The notes beneath the pieces were generated by a model, which was not told the origin of the DNA, did not search any database, and worked only from the letters and a program-made list of their open reading frames with translations. A stretch of DNA of 64,000 bases from Venturia oleaginea. Taxonomy: Eukaryota; Ascomycota; Dothideomycetes; Venturiales; Venturiaceae. The stretch is from the NCBI GenBank assembly GCA_013176395.1, contig JABMLP010000019.1, positions 496,001-560,000 on the forward strand, given 5' to 3'. Numbering within the stretch: position 1 is the stretch's first letter; the number at the start of each line of letters is the position of its first letter. The position numbers and the translations under genes are program-made. Positions 34,257 through 45,808 of this stretch are shown here, piece after piece.

Positions 34257-34865
34257 TCAGATATGCTCCGCATCGCTGCCATGATCCATCTTCAACTTCT
34301 TGTTCTTCTCATGCTTCTCCCTCTTCTCCGCCTGTCTCTTCGCCTTCTTCGCCGCCTTCCTTTCTTCTTTCGACACGACCTTCGCACCACCATCTTCAGT
34401 ATCCGGATGAACCTCCGGCTCCTCACTAACCTCCGCCACAAAATTCGACCGATCCCCAATCTCACCCACATCCTCCTCCCCCCCTTGCTCCCTAGCAAAT
34501 TTATCGGGATCCTCCCACTCCCCCTCCACCGTCTGATCCATGAACTTCCTCTTCCTCCCCTCCTTAACAGGCGTAATCTGTGAATCCAACACCCGATCGT
34601 CACTTTCCGGTTCTTCCTTCATCGGTTCCAGTACTTCGCCGTTTAGACCGGCGATGATGCGGCGGAGGAGGTGCATTGTTATGCCGCCTTCTGGACCGTG
34701 CGAGGAGAATTCGAGGCGTTCCGGGGTGAAGGTGCTGTTTGGGTGGTAGTGTGGGCTGGATTCTGCGAGGGTGCTGTAGGCTGATAACCAGTTTTTGGCG
34801 GTAGAGAGGGGGATTGGTTTTGTTGAGTGGAGGAGGGTTGGGAGGGGGCCTTGGATTTGTGGCAT
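34257..34865 (-). CDS. Lysine-rich conserved hypothetical protein, possibly RNA polymerase I subunit A14-like
   Basis: Single exon, 202 aa. The N-terminal part (LSTAKNWLSAYSTLAES, then GITMHLLRRIIAGLNGE) has the short helix-plus-HLxRIxxGLxGE arrangement seen in fungal Rpa14-like proteins, which pair with Rpa43 in RNA polymerase I. The middle is acidic, and the end is a Lys/Arg-rich helix (SKEERKAAKKAKRQAEKREK) typical of nucleolar proteins. The Rpa14 link is a pattern-level guess. The divergent neighbour is a mitochondrial ribosomal protein, 324 bp away start to start, consistent with a housekeeping bidirectional promoter. Confidence 0.75.
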   Translation of the reverse strand: MPQIQGPLPTLLHSTKPIPLSTAKNWLSAYSTLAESSPHYHPNSTFTPERLEFSSHGPEGGITMHLLRRIIAGLNGEVLEPMKEEPESDDRVLDSQITPVKEGRKRKFMDQTVEGEWEDPDKFAREQGGEEDVGEIGDRSNFVAEVSEEPEVHPDTEDGGAKVVSKEERKAAKKAKRQAEKREKHEKNKKLKMDHGSDAEHI

Positions 34866-35189
34866 TTTTGTGGTTGTTCGGGGTGGGATTGAGAGGTGGT
34901 GGTGTAGGTGTGGTTTGGTGGTGTTGTGGTCGTCGCGGAGATGGTTGGGGTGACTGGGTAGGCAGGCGATTTGGGTATCAGAGGTCTTCGTCGTATATTT
35001 GGATAGGTGATTGCGAGGTTGGCGCCGTTGTGGTTGTCTTCTACAAAACCTCGACGGAATCGAATTATCGAAGTCACAAAGTTTTGCGACGAAAGGCCGA
35101 TCTCCGATTTCTCTCTAACTCTCAACCCCAGCCAGCATCACCACCATCAACATCCAACGCGCAATTGATCGCAACACCGTCAATTCGCC
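34866..35189. promoter_or_regulatory. Bidirectional promoter, A14-like protein / mitochondrial bL34
   Basis: 324 bp between two start codons on opposite strands. Strongly G/T-biased on the left half (GGTGGTG runs) and A/C-biased on the right. No specific binding site identified. Confidence 0.55.
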
Positions 35190-35654
35190 ATGTTCTCCAC
35201 TAAATGCATACGCTCCATAACAAGGGCGTCAACGCCTCCGCTCTCCAACTCAACAACCTCCCCCCTCGCGCGCTCGATCCCAAAGTACATACCACCCTCC
35301 AAACCATCTCCACACCAAATCTAACACCTCGACAGACTCCCCCACTCCACCCGCACCTTCTCCTCCCTCCTCACTCCAAAACGACCAACCCTATCCCTCA
35401 CCCAATCAGCAATGCCCACATCAACCACAAGCACATCCATAACAGAAACAGACCTCGATCTTCTTCCAAAAATCTCCCTCCATCCCGCCTTGGCAAATCT
35501 ACAGGTACGAAACGGGCCGCGAGATACGTATGATCCGAGTCATAGAATCAGGAAGAGGAGACATGGGTTCTTATCTAGGGTCAAGGGCGGGAGGAAAGGT
35601 CACGCTACTTTAAAGAGGAGGAGGCAGAAGAAGAGGACGACGCTGAGTCATTAG
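35190..35654 (+). CDS. Mitochondrial large-subunit ribosomal protein bL34m
   Basis: Exons 35190-35284 and 35336-35654 (51-bp intron with ctaac branch) give 137 aa. The first 60-70 residues are a Ser/Thr/Arg-rich mitochondrial presequence (FSTKCIRSITRAST, LPHSTRTFSSLLTPKRPTLS). The last 42 residues are the bL34 domain: YDPSHRIRKRRHGFLSRV then KGGRKGHATLKRRRQKKR, matching the bacterial L34 core. The protein sits near the exit tunnel of the mitoribosome. The intron joins the presequence in frame; without it the frame stops early. Confidence 0.93.
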
Positions 35655-36593
35655 ATTGTGCGTCGAAGAGAGAGAGGGAGGGGGAGGGAGGGAGGCGAAT
35701 GTATCGTACACATCATATACGACGGGCGTTCATTGGAATTGTCGTTTTGGCAAGGCATTTGATGGATAAACATGGAAAGATGTTACCACAGGGTTAGAAG
35801 AAGCATGAGATTCGCGCTGGTGATCAAACTATCGCGCTTCTCACTACTATCATAAAACCGTTGACTCTTTCACCAACCTACTCTTCAAGCTTTACCTCAA
35901 CGACAAGATACTAACCAGGATGAACTTTCAGAGCCAGCAGGTAACTCACACATGACACAATTGAAGAAAGAACTGAAGGTATCCGATAACTTCCTGTCAC
36001 CCACCTAATCCCACCATGAATACACCCCCAACATCCCCACGATCCAAAACACAAATTTCCCACAACGGCGCTTGAAACAAAACCTCCCTTATCGGGCCGG
36101 GCCAATCAACCCCAAACCAAACTCGAAGAAAGGAGTAAGTATTAAAATCATTCCTGATCGTACGTAATAACCTAATGAAAGAAAGGGGAGAGAGGATACA
36201 AAAGAAACAGTACTTTGCAAAAAGATGAAGAAAAACCATCCACGTTTGAGCTTCCACAGAACAGAATCTAGACACGTACTTTCCGATGGGGGGTCCTTGA
36301 ACATCATGTCCCTTTCTTTCCACCCTCCCTCCCTCCCAATATTAAAGTTACATACCCCAAAATAGATGCAAATGGGGAGTTGCTCACTCCAAAACCGAAC
36401 AGTCAATACTCTTTCTGAGGATTTTGCCTCCTGCGACCTTCCGTCCACGCCTCGAGTAACACTTGGCTCATTCTCTTCTTCTTGCGACGCAGCAGCGATT
36501 TCAAGAGAACCTAGAACAAGACTAGGACAAGAACTCGCAGGGCAGTCAGCTGTCTCAGAACTATTCGAATAACCACCTGAAACTTCCCACCAT
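35655..36593. other. Intergenic between convergent bL34m and velB ends
   Basis: Holds both 3' regions. It begins with a GA-rich purine run (35665-35695). No gene supported; a 198-codon minus frame (36089-36685) overlaps velB out of frame and has no domain. Confidence 0.45.
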
Positions 36594-38178
36594 TCATTGC
36601 TCATCAGCCTCGTATTCTTCAGTATTGATCTGATGCTTATTAGTACCATCCTTACGGATAGGAATCTTGATGCCCTGCCCGGCAAAGCACTTTGACAGCT
36701 CTGTCGACTCGATCACGCCAGGAAACTTCTTAGCCGAGTAAACTTGGAAGACATCTGTGAAGGTCGAGGCAAGAACAGGAACTTTGGCCCTGTTGACGGG
36801 CTCGTTGGAACCTTCTGGAGGACTAATATCGATGAAGCTCAGCTTCAGTCTGTTTGCAGCTGTCAGCAAATGGAATGCATAAATGGGAAAAGACGCGAAC
36901 AACGTACCTAAAGTGCCCTTCGGTTCGGACAGACAAATCTTGCAAAATGAACCAATACCCAGGCTTGTTATTTGTATCATTCAACCTCGTTGCGTTCGCA
37001 CACAAGCTACCAATCAAGTTCTTGGTGAACATTCCGGTGGACGGAATCGGCATGATTGGGATTGGGATGGTCTGAGCTCCAGTATATGGGTGTTGGACTT
37101 GTCCAGGCTGCCCCTGATGTTGTTGAGGATAGGCTGGCTGTCCAGTAACCTGGTTGCGATACATGGCTACATGCTGCTGGTTAGGGAATTGTTGCAGACT
37201 TGCGGCCGCGGCATGGCCACCCGTGGTCATGATGTAGTGTTGGAGCTCACTTGGACCGAGAAGCCCGAGGTAGGGACGTTCTGGAGGTGGAGGGTACGGT
37301 GCTGTGGTGGCAGCTGAGATTGATATGGCAGGTGAGGTGTTGGAATGCCGGACGAGGGAGACTTCTTGTGTACCGTCTTGATTCCATAGATCTACAAGCA
37401 GTACAAAATGGTTGGCATCGTCGCTGGTGGTGTTAGTAGCTGTTGCCTGTGGCAGGTGCCGTGGATGGCGACTTACGTTGGATCGAGGATATCTCCTGAA
37501 ATCTCATCTCGAATAACAAGTTTAACGCATGGAGGTGGAGTAATAGGCCTTCGATCCTGTATGCGTGTCAGATGAGTAGGAACCGCCTGAAGGATGCGAA
37601 GAACTCACCTTGTCACCAAAACCACACATTCTTGCTCGCACGGGCTGTTGAAGGACTTCGAGTCTTCCGCTGTTAGCTCCCATTTCGGAAAAGACAATCG
37701 ACGCAACATACGAATAGATCTTGCCGCCATGAACTACAGATACAGATTCTAGCGGGTCTGACCGCGGCTGCTGCGGCTGCTGTGGCATCAAGTGGGCTGA
37801 CATGCCCATGTGGCCTCCCATTCCAGCCATGCCGCCGATACCGTTCATGTTCATACTGTTTATAGGGTGGCCCATGGGGTTGACCATGCCGTTCATATTG
37901 GGGGTCATGTTGGACATTTGTGCCAAGTGCGGTAGCTGATGATGACTGTGGGGAGGAGGTAACTGAGGTGATTGCTGATTGTAATGTGGATGGTATGGAA
38001 CGGAGGGATTTACGGGACCACCAATTGGCGCGTGTGGATAGGATTGTGTATGTTGGAGATGCTGCTGGTGATGTTGTTGTTGTGGTGGTGGTACTCCAGA
38101 ATATGTGTGTTGCTGGGGATGATGAGAATGTGGAGGATGTCCGTAGGCCTGGCCATTAGATGATTGATTGTGATCCAT
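36594..38178 (-). CDS. velB: VelB, velvet-family developmental regulator
   Basis: Velvet-domain DNA-binding regulator that pairs with VeA/LaeA and with VosA to control development, secondary metabolism and spore viability (family knowledge). Exons 38178-37609, 37556-37477, 37423-36908 and 36849-36594 give 473 aa. The N-terminal about 140 residues are His/Gln/Pro-rich (HHQQHLQHTQSYPHAP) and Met/Gly/Asn-rich (MNGIGGMAGMGGHMGMSAHL). The velvet core follows: VRARMCGFGDK/DRRPITPPPCVKL, FVLLVDLW, then a long Gln/Pro insert, TKNLIGSL, WFILQDLSVRTEGHFR, and the VelB-type ending VYSAKKFPGVIESTELSK with GIKIPIRKDG. The split core with an insert is the VelB arrangement. Start chosen as the ATG at 38178 (MDHNQSSNG); upstream in-frame sequence lacks an ATG. 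The 1.2-kb upstream gap suits the long leader typical of velvet genes. Confidence 0.95.
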
Positions 38179-39402
38179 TGCCGTCGGTTGAGGTTTGGGC
38201 GAAGGAACTGGGAAGTGCAAAGTGTCAGTCTATGTATCCATGGGTCACAAAAAGATCAGAAATGAGCGATTTGACCTTGGTTGGCAAGAGCTCGAGACTA
38301 AGTTTGCAGTACCAAACTTTGGAAGTGTTTGACTTTCAGGCAGGAGGTAAACTGACAGACAGAAATGGCTGCTCAGGCACAAATAGCAATGCTCTCGTTA
38401 AACGTGTGACGATGGTACAGTGCCGGACGCACGGCGTGGTATGGTTGGATACGGCGAACAAAGCGGCTCAGTGGTGGGTTTCGTGCCAGTCGATAAGAAG
38501 GAGGTTCGTTGACTTGAAGACGCGGGGAAAAAACAAAGGACAATGGGCGTATGCAGCCCGCTAGAATGGATACGGCAAGGTTATGGTCAGGCATGCACAG
38601 CTCGATGCTCCATAGACCCGTGGACGCACTCAACGGGGTCGAGGTGTTTGTATACTGGGGACCAGACGACGTTGGACTGAGGATAGACGGACCAGGTACA
38701 AGAACGAGTGCCAGGCGCTAAAGTCCCCATCACGGGCCGATCCATTAGGATATTGAGTGGGATCCAGCATTTGCAGCTCGCCCTGCCGTCGCCTGCTGCT
38801 GCAGCTGTACATAGTACGAGCTACTCGCCAACAACATCTACTCGATCCTGCACTTCTCTGCCCTGTCCCCGCGCAACGGTTTTGACGGTAGCTCACAGTT
38901 GCACCGGAAACGAAGCATTGCTTTGATTGGTTTGACAGCTCGCTCTCCTGTATGTCATTGGTGGCGCATAGGTATCCTCGGTGGCGCAGACCTATCGAGT
39001 CTTTCTTATCAATTGACCTGGGTCCGCCAGATCAACGAAGGGGAGCCCTGTCACGAAAACGCCCAATGCGTAAAATATCAACTACATTTGTGGAAGGCCA
39101 AGTTTGGTTGGTACGACGACGCGCGCATCCGCTCGTGAATGTGACCGCCATCCATGTCCAGGTACATCCTTGCCACTACAGAATCCGTCGTCGTGGCATC
39201 GGATTCTTTGCTAAAACGGGGATCCGGAACATGGCTCGTCGGCGTTCGTACCATGCCATCTACCAATCAGTCGACCTTGAATTGTCACCCTCAAAGCCCG
39301 TTGAGTTGCTAACGGATTGAGCGAATTTGCTTTTTTTTTGAAAGTCAAATAATCAAGATCAAGAGGGAATATCATTAAATACTTCCATCAACCAGAAATA
39401 CA
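38179..39402. promoter_or_regulatory. Upstream region of velB
   Basis: 1.2 kb with no supported gene, between the start of velB and the 3' end of the phosphoinositide phosphatase, both on the minus strand. Probably promoter and 5' leader of velB. No binding site singled out. Confidence 0.45.
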
Positions 39403-42400
39403 TTATCCCGGCGTCAAAACCTCCCACCCATTCAAACTATCTTCATCCTTCTCATCCAACAAATTCTTCGTACTCGTCTGGCCCAAACCAGTCCCCCTCC
39501 TCGGCGGCAACATAGGACGACCCGCATCCTCACCATTCATAGTAGAAATCGACCCATTCCTAGACAAAGACGCAACAGACGCCACAGAACGCCTCGGAGC
39601 CGGCAAAGAAGGTGGTCCAGCAGATTTGATAGAAGCCACGGATGATCTGCGAGAATTCACACCTTCGCCTGTAACTTGACTGCTCAAAGTACTGGGTTTC
39701 TTCGGTACTGCTGGTGCCGCTTTTCGCGCTGGCATTGATGACATTGATACAGTGGAGGGAGAACGACTAACGTGGCTTGCTGAGGATACTGGACGTATTG
39801 ATGGTTGAGAAGAGGGCATTTCCACCGTTCGACGTCTAGGTGGCAATTGTGGTGTTCTACTTCCACTAGATGGACTGGTGTCGTCTACCTTAACCCAGTC
39901 CTGTTCGTCACTAGGCACAAAGGGATTGGCGTCTCTCTTAGGATTGGGCACGAAACCTTTGCCCGGAGGCCGGACTGTTGTCTGAGCTGGGAGGCCTATG
40001 TTATGTCAGTCAATTATACCTGTTCTCTCTGCATGAAATAAGGCATCACTCACTACCATTAAGCCACCATCTGGTCGGGTCTGGTTTCCCAGCCGGCACT
40101 GACTCGAACCCAAGCAAGTCCTCCTCATCACTTGACTCCACGTTGGCACTTGCCGTGCGATCACCAACCAAGGCTTTTCGCTTTCTATACAAGTCTAGAT
40201 TCAATCGATCGCGATAGGCTTCGTCAACCATGCTCACCTCACACTGAAATGTAGCGTAGACAGGCCGGTGATCCGAGAATCTAAGCGGCGCAGAGTTGTA
40301 GTTGATCTGGTGAAGGTTGGCACCTTTGCGCAGAACTCTGTCCGTCCAAGCCGGTATGCGACCCTTGTCCGAAGTATCGTAAGTGTCGCTTCCAAGATCG
40401 AACTTGTAAGTAGGAAGAAAAGTAATCTTTGCCTCATCATAATTGTCGAAGACATTGTGGATATTACTTCGCGTCCTCTGAATATAGAGCTGGTCGTTGT
40501 CGAACAAGGTATCAAGATCACCACGATCGATGTATGCGCGAACCTTCTCGTTCCCTAAACCGATACGATAATTGAAGTCGCCGAACCAGATGACCGAGTC
40601 ATGATCGTCAATAGAGCGATTCCGTTGGAAGCGCAGGTCTTGAGAGATGGTTCTGTAATCGTGGTTACGTTCCTCGTAGTTCGAGAAGCCCGCAGCAAGA
40701 TGAGCGGTGACAAAGCAGAGAGACGTGTTTGCAAAGTCCATTCGAATAGCAACGGCACCTTTATTACCAGCCATGCCCGACATGCCTGTCTAATCGATGT
40801 CAGTAATTGTTTATCATTCTACGCGATGGACTGGCCTTTTTGATAGCTCCTTCGATGTTCTTGATTGATGGCAATGCGCTTTGCTTCACCAAGATCAGGA
40901 GCGCAGCACCAACCAGTTGACCACTCCTCATCTCGACATACTCTTCTCCACCATATCGTGTTGCATTTTCATTCAGAGTATTTCTCACAGCTGCTGCCCA
41001 CTGATTTCTCCGTAATGGGCCAGGCTCGCTCATAATTGTTCCCGGATTCAGTTCCACCAGTTCTTGAAAGCCTATGGCCACAATTTCTGGAAATCGTTGT
41101 GACGCATCTACAGGCGGACATAGCCACGGGGAAATGTCTTCCCCAAGACCATGCGTCTTTCCGTTCAAGTTGAAAGTACCGACTTGAATGTGAATCGACT
41201 CCGTTGATGTGTACTCGGGCGCCCGTTTCCTTAGCTCGGACTGCACCCAGTCGTTGATAGGATCGTACAGGTGAACAGCTCTCTGGCCCATGAGACGTCC
41301 CAACAGCATGTCAATGGTCATCTGACGGTCTTTGTCTTTGAATTGATTCGTGTATAATCTGGTCGCGCTTTTGCGTACGTCCGAGAAGAGGGACCCAAAA
41401 GATGTTTTGCCATGTCTGGTGACAGAGGTGTTGAGAGCGCCAGTGCCAGCGTACATTTGCGACAACGCATCGCCGTTGTCTGCCCAAAGAGTTGAATGCC
41501 TCGCCCAGAAGTCTGCAGAAACTTGAGCTCTGTGAGCTTTGAGAAAGGTGTCAAGTGCTAGACGGCTAATAAGAGTTTGAATGAAGTTGGTTCTATCCAG
41601 ACAGTCCAGGCAATTGGTCCGAAACACACCTTCTTGTTGGATAACTGGATTTGCTTTCCGAATGACCGAAAAGGTCCCTCTCAATGGACGCTTCACATGC
41701 TCTTCTCTGTCTTCCGCGTAGAGGAAGTTGAAGGACCTAGCAGATGCTTCAATATAACGGTAGATGCCAACAGCGTTGCCCATATTTTGACCCCTGGTCT
41801 CGGCATGGAAGTCATAGTGTGTGTATTGAAGTAGGCGATGGTCTGATTCTGCATCCTTTTCGGTATGGTTCAGAGGGCTTCGCGAAATGTGATCTTCATA
41901 TCTCTGCGTAAGCTCAATCTCCCCTGGTTTCTTGTTGTCAGAGCTGAGAAGGTTGACAACATGGACGGAGCCATAAGAATGATCCAAGTTCTCAAAATGC
42001 TTATCGAAGGCTGGTTGCGTAGCCTCTAGTGAGCGGGTAATTTTCACCGTTGGTGTTTGTAGTGCTGCTAATATATTCGCAGATTTGAGCTGTACGACAT
42101 CTTGCTCCCAGAAAATTGGAAGACTACCCCGAATCTGAATGTATGAAAAGCACTCTCCGGTGTCTTCTCCTGTAGGACTCCATAGAGTGGTCTCGGTCTC
42201 AACATAATTGGCCACATTTCCCTCGTCATCAATCCCTCGAGCATTGTACCTTGTTCCGGCTCTTCTGCAAGACAGACGGGAAATAACGGTAAGTCTCGCT
42301 GGGGCGCCTGTGGCAGTCCTTTGCAACGGCGACGAGGATGCTGGTATAATCATCTCCGCACAAAAGCCACGAATCGCAGAAGTGATGATCCTGGAGTCGT

Positions 42401-43133
42401 CCAAAGCATCCTTTTCTCGCTGAGAAAGACGGGATCGAAAGTCGATCAGTGGTTGGATCATGTACGAATTCCATAGAAATCCAGCATCGAAGCTCTCATA
42501 AGCAATTGTAGGTTCCTCGTCCGTGATTCGTTTTTGTAGCCTTCTTGTCAAATCGAAATCGGAGCTGTAGTAGAAATTCTTCTTGCCCAACAGATCCGTC
42601 AACGATATACACGGGTGCTTCTCTGTCTCTCCAGGTCCCTCAAAGCCCTCATCATCGATATAGTCCACTTGCTCGTTGAGTAACCGATCGTATGAGGAGC
42701 TGTTCAAACAGTCTATAGGACGTTAACGATTCTTTTCTGCCATTGGATCTTGCAACTACCTACGAAACTCCACCGCCTCGATCCTTCTGATTGTCTCCCC
42801 TGGCCGAATGGTGATGGGTTTAGGAGTAACAGCTGTGACCACACACAGAAAAACATCCTTGTTCAAAGTAATGAGTCCCAGTGTCCCGTAGACTTTCCCA
42901 CTCATGCCCACTCCCCTGAGTGATCTATATCCCTCCAAATCCGCGGATTCCACGGTTGTAAATTCCACCATACACTGGGGCGTCGCGGAGGCATGGCTCG
43001 AAGCTTGAACGCCTGCGTCGCTGATTTCGGTGGAAGAGGAGGTATGCCGGAGGATAAGAACGTGGGTAGAGGCTCTCAGAGCGAAGGACCGTTGTGGGTA
43101 TTCCTTTATGAGGAGCTCAATGGTACCAGACAT
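39403..43133 (-). CDS. Synaptojanin-like polyphosphoinositide phosphatase (SacI + 5-phosphatase)
   Basis: Hydrolyses PI(4,5)P2 and other phosphoinositides in endocytosis and membrane traffic; ortholog of the yeast Inp51/52/53 group. Exons 43133-42764, 42712-40832, 40785-40054 and 39995-39403 give about 1191 aa. The SacI half carries the CX5R(T) motif in TNCLDCLDRTNF (about residue 490). The inositol 5-phosphatase half shows GTFNLNGK, IVAIGFQELVEL, WFGDFNYRI (about 815), PAWTDRVL (about 890) and SDHRPVYA. A Pro/Ser-rich tail (about 230 aa, with LPPRRR and PMLPPRRG) may bind SH3 proteins. The intron 2 boundary is ambiguous: gtccat donor at 40831 with cag at 40786, or a GC donor at 40835 with tag at 40790, the latter giving the better conserved KKTGMSGMAGNKG. 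PAN1, at the left end of the window, acts in the same pathway. Confidence 0.93.
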
Positions 43134-43629
43134 GGTGAGCGAAAAGGTACGGGCTCCACCGCTACGCAAAGACCGGTAATGGCACAGTCACGCATGCTAT
43201 TGAGAAGGATATGCGATTTGGGAATTTCAGGCGTATCGATCGCAATTGTGATTTGTTGGGGTGTGGTAGGATAAGCTTCAAGCCGCCCTGCCCTGAGGAC
43301 TGCAGTGGTGTCAATGAATCGCAGCGCAAGGTCAAGGTAATGACATGTGCAAAATATATATTCAAGCAAAATATATCTTCAATTGGATCTAAACCAATAT
43401 CAAGACTAAGGTATTCGCAGGATATCGAGAATGTACAAAACAAAAAGCTAACCAAAATCGCTACCAACTGCATCATAGCCTGTTCATTCAGCCTGTCGCT
43501 CGCAGCTCATGAGCATGCCATGCCCGGACGTTAAGTAATGATATAAAAACTAAGCAGTACATGAAAGAATTAATGCGCCAGAAACTAAGATAGTCCGGCG
43601 CATCTCAGCGTGCCTATGCCCTATCACAG
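43134..43629. other. Intergenic, phosphatase promoter
   Basis: About 500 bp with no gene. AT-rich toward 43340-43460. Confidence 0.4.
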
Positions 43630-44268
43630 CTATCTTCGCTCATCCGCATACATCTTGCGGGAAATTCGCACATTAGTTCGATCGTTTTCGTCCTCGTGGT
43701 ATTGAACTCTGCTCGTGCTGCGACTTCTTCGCCTTCTTCGCTGCCGCGGTGGAGGCCCTGGGTCTCCATGCACATGTCTGTACTCGTAGAAGTCAGGTTC
43801 GCGATGCGATCTTGCTGGGGAATAATCCCTCTCCCTCTCGCGCTCCACTTTCACTTCCCTCCTCTGATAGTGGTATTCACTCTGATCGTCGGATATACTG
43901 CTTCTCGGGCTCACATGGACATAGTGAACACTTGGAGGAGCAGGCGGTGGTGGCGGTGGTGGAGGAGCTGGCTCCACGAATATTGGAACAGGTTGGGGCG
44001 GAGGTAAGACTGGAGCAGGTTCGGGCAGAGGCACCGGAGCAGGTTCGGGCGGAGGTGGTAAGGCCACGGGCGTGGAAACTCGAATAGAAGGTGGACGAGC
44101 TGAAACAATAGTTGGTGGCCGAGGAGGTGCAACTACGATTGAGCGCGACGAGGATCGATATGGTGACGAGGCTCTGTAGGACCGCTCTTCGCGGCGGTAT
44201 CGATCAACACGCCGGGCTGGAACGTAAATGTCCTCTTCCTCCTCTTGTTTGATCGTGAAGAGGCACAT
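43630..44268 (-). CDS. Conserved hypothetical Arg/Pro-rich protein
   Basis: Single exon, 212 aa from the ATG at 44268 (MCLFTIKQEEEEDIYVPARR); an in-frame extension upstream without an ATG near it is less likely coding. After a short acidic-basic N-terminus (RRVDRYRREERSYRASSPYR) comes a proline-rich middle with PEPAPVPLPEPAPVLPPP and polyproline, then a charged segment (REVKVERERERDYSPARSHR) and an RS-like end (RQRRRRRSRSTSRVQYHED). Intrinsically disordered throughout. Proteins of this make-up recur in Pezizomycotina without assigned function; RNA-related roles are only a guess from the RS-like tail. Confidence 0.75.
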   Translation of the reverse strand: MCLFTIKQEEEEDIYVPARRVDRYRREERSYRASSPYRSSSRSIVVAPPRPPTIVSARPPSIRVSTPVALPPPPEPAPVPLPEPAPVLPPPQPVPIFVEPAPPPPPPPPAPPSVHYVHVSPRSSISDDQSEYHYQRREVKVERERERDYSPARSHREPDFYEYRHVHGDPGPPPRQRRRRRSRSTSRVQYHEDENDRTNVRISRKMYADERR

Positions 44269-45343
44269 TACGTCTGATGCGATGTGCCGTTTGAGCTCAC
44301 CAATTGCGCTGAAGTTGGGGCACAAAGAGGCCGCCGTTGAAATGAGGGGATATCTTGGACTAGGGTAGCGATGCTGGGTAGTTTTGGTCGAACTGCGAGG
44401 TTTATAGGTTAGGCTAAAGACACATCTGTCTCGCAATCGAAGGCGCGTGCTTCGACTTCGGCGCAGTATCTCGATCACTCTGTCCGTGTGGTGGTTGGAA
44501 GTCCTTACGCATGATTTGTCCCCATGGCTTTTATATGAGGCGGCTGAGAAGTCGAGTTTACAGGGTTATGGGCTTATGCATGGGCAAGAAACTAGCTGAC
44601 CGCTTCAATGAATTGGTAAATACGGTTGATGAACGATGGACAAAGTGGGTTGAAGATGGTAGATGAAAGTCAAGCAAATCAAATCTAGAATTAGATCGCA
44701 GGGATATATAGAGAAACGCGATGAGTGATATCTATTACTAATAAACTGATTACCGTAGTAGAGAAACGATCTTCAATATTTTCTATACTTAGTACCTACA
44801 GTCGTAAGGTATGCAAATGTAGCTACTGCAGCGGAATCGTTAATCAAGTACTGCCCGTAGCGAGTTCGAAGGTTAAGATAAGACGTTGAAGTGATCTAGG
44901 TCTTGACAAACTCCTAGCAATTTGTAGAAGAAGAAACGTCGGAAGTTCGTCGGTCTCTATCGAACTGAGGGTCAATTGAACGCTCTATTCCTATTCTTCA
45001 TCAGTGGGCGGAATTGAAACGATGAAGTGACTGCGCTGTCTTGCTTCACTCATCGAGCTCGTCGGCAATTTAGTCCTGGCCAAAAGCAGGGGTGAACTTG
45101 CTCAATAGCTGCCTAGTACTTAAGGCGTGCTTACACCCAAAGTGCTCGAATTATTGCGGAGAAAAGAAATTGGTATTAATCAGGGCAGTCCCAAAAGTAT
45201 CGTGAGCAAGCAGCAGCCGTGAAAGTACCAATGTAGTTCGCCCAAGACCGTATCCAAACCAACTCCACCTTCCCAATGCAAGAGGTATCATGAAAGCCCT
45301 AACCTATCCTAATCGCCCCAGTCCTTTCGAAAAGAGCGAACGC
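44269..45343. other. Intergenic, no gene seen
   Basis: Upstream of the Arg/Pro-rich gene and downstream of the DUF3602 gene. AT-rich at about 44680-44860. No ORF above chance. Confidence 0.4.
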
Positions 45344-45808
45344 TTACTGCTTGTTTCCAAGTCCGATCTTCTCCTTGATCTTCTCAGCAAGACCCTTATC
45401 ACCGCCATGAGCTTGATGAGCGATTTCATTAGAGTTTGGCTGTTTCTTCTCATTCGCTTGTCGCTTCTGCTCCTCTGAAACTTTCGCAATATTGGCAGCT
45501 CCACCTCGTCCATAGTGAAATGCGTCTTCAGGTTCGAGGTGAACCGGGCCATCGACGTCCTGAGCTTTTCGTGCGTTTTCGATGTTTTCCAGCTTGGTCA
45601 TGTTTCCACTTCCTCCTCTGCCGGTCGTGTACATCTCTGATTTGATGGTTGGTGTGACGAGGTCTGATACTGTTCCCGAGGAACGTCGTTCACTCATGTT
45701 GCCTGGCGCAGTCATAAGTACAAATCAAAAACAAGATCGAGCAAATGACTTACCAGCTCCTCCGCGGCCAGAGGTGAAGCGCGATGGTGAATCTGTGCGA
45801 GTGGCCAT
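45344..45808 (-). CDS. DUF3602 protein (Par32-like repeats)
   Basis: Exons 45808-45754 and 45702-45344, joined over a 51-bp intron, give 137 aa. Three copies of the family motif GRGGxGN are visible: SGRGGAGNMS (across the intron), TGRGGSGNMTKL and YGRGGAANIAKV. The C-terminus is a short charged helix (DKGLAEKIKEKIGLGNK). The yeast relative Par32 is phosphorylated on TORC1 inhibition and restrains ammonium transporters; whether that holds here is unknown. The intron lies inside the first GRGG motif, which confirms the junction. Confidence 0.88.

Noticed and set aside
36089..36685. 198-codon minus-strand frame downstream of velB
   Set aside because: Overlaps the velB 3' coding end in another frame and has no recognisable domain.
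40268..40558. Plus-strand ORFs inside the phosphatase gene
   Set aside because: Antisense shadows of conserved catalytic exons.
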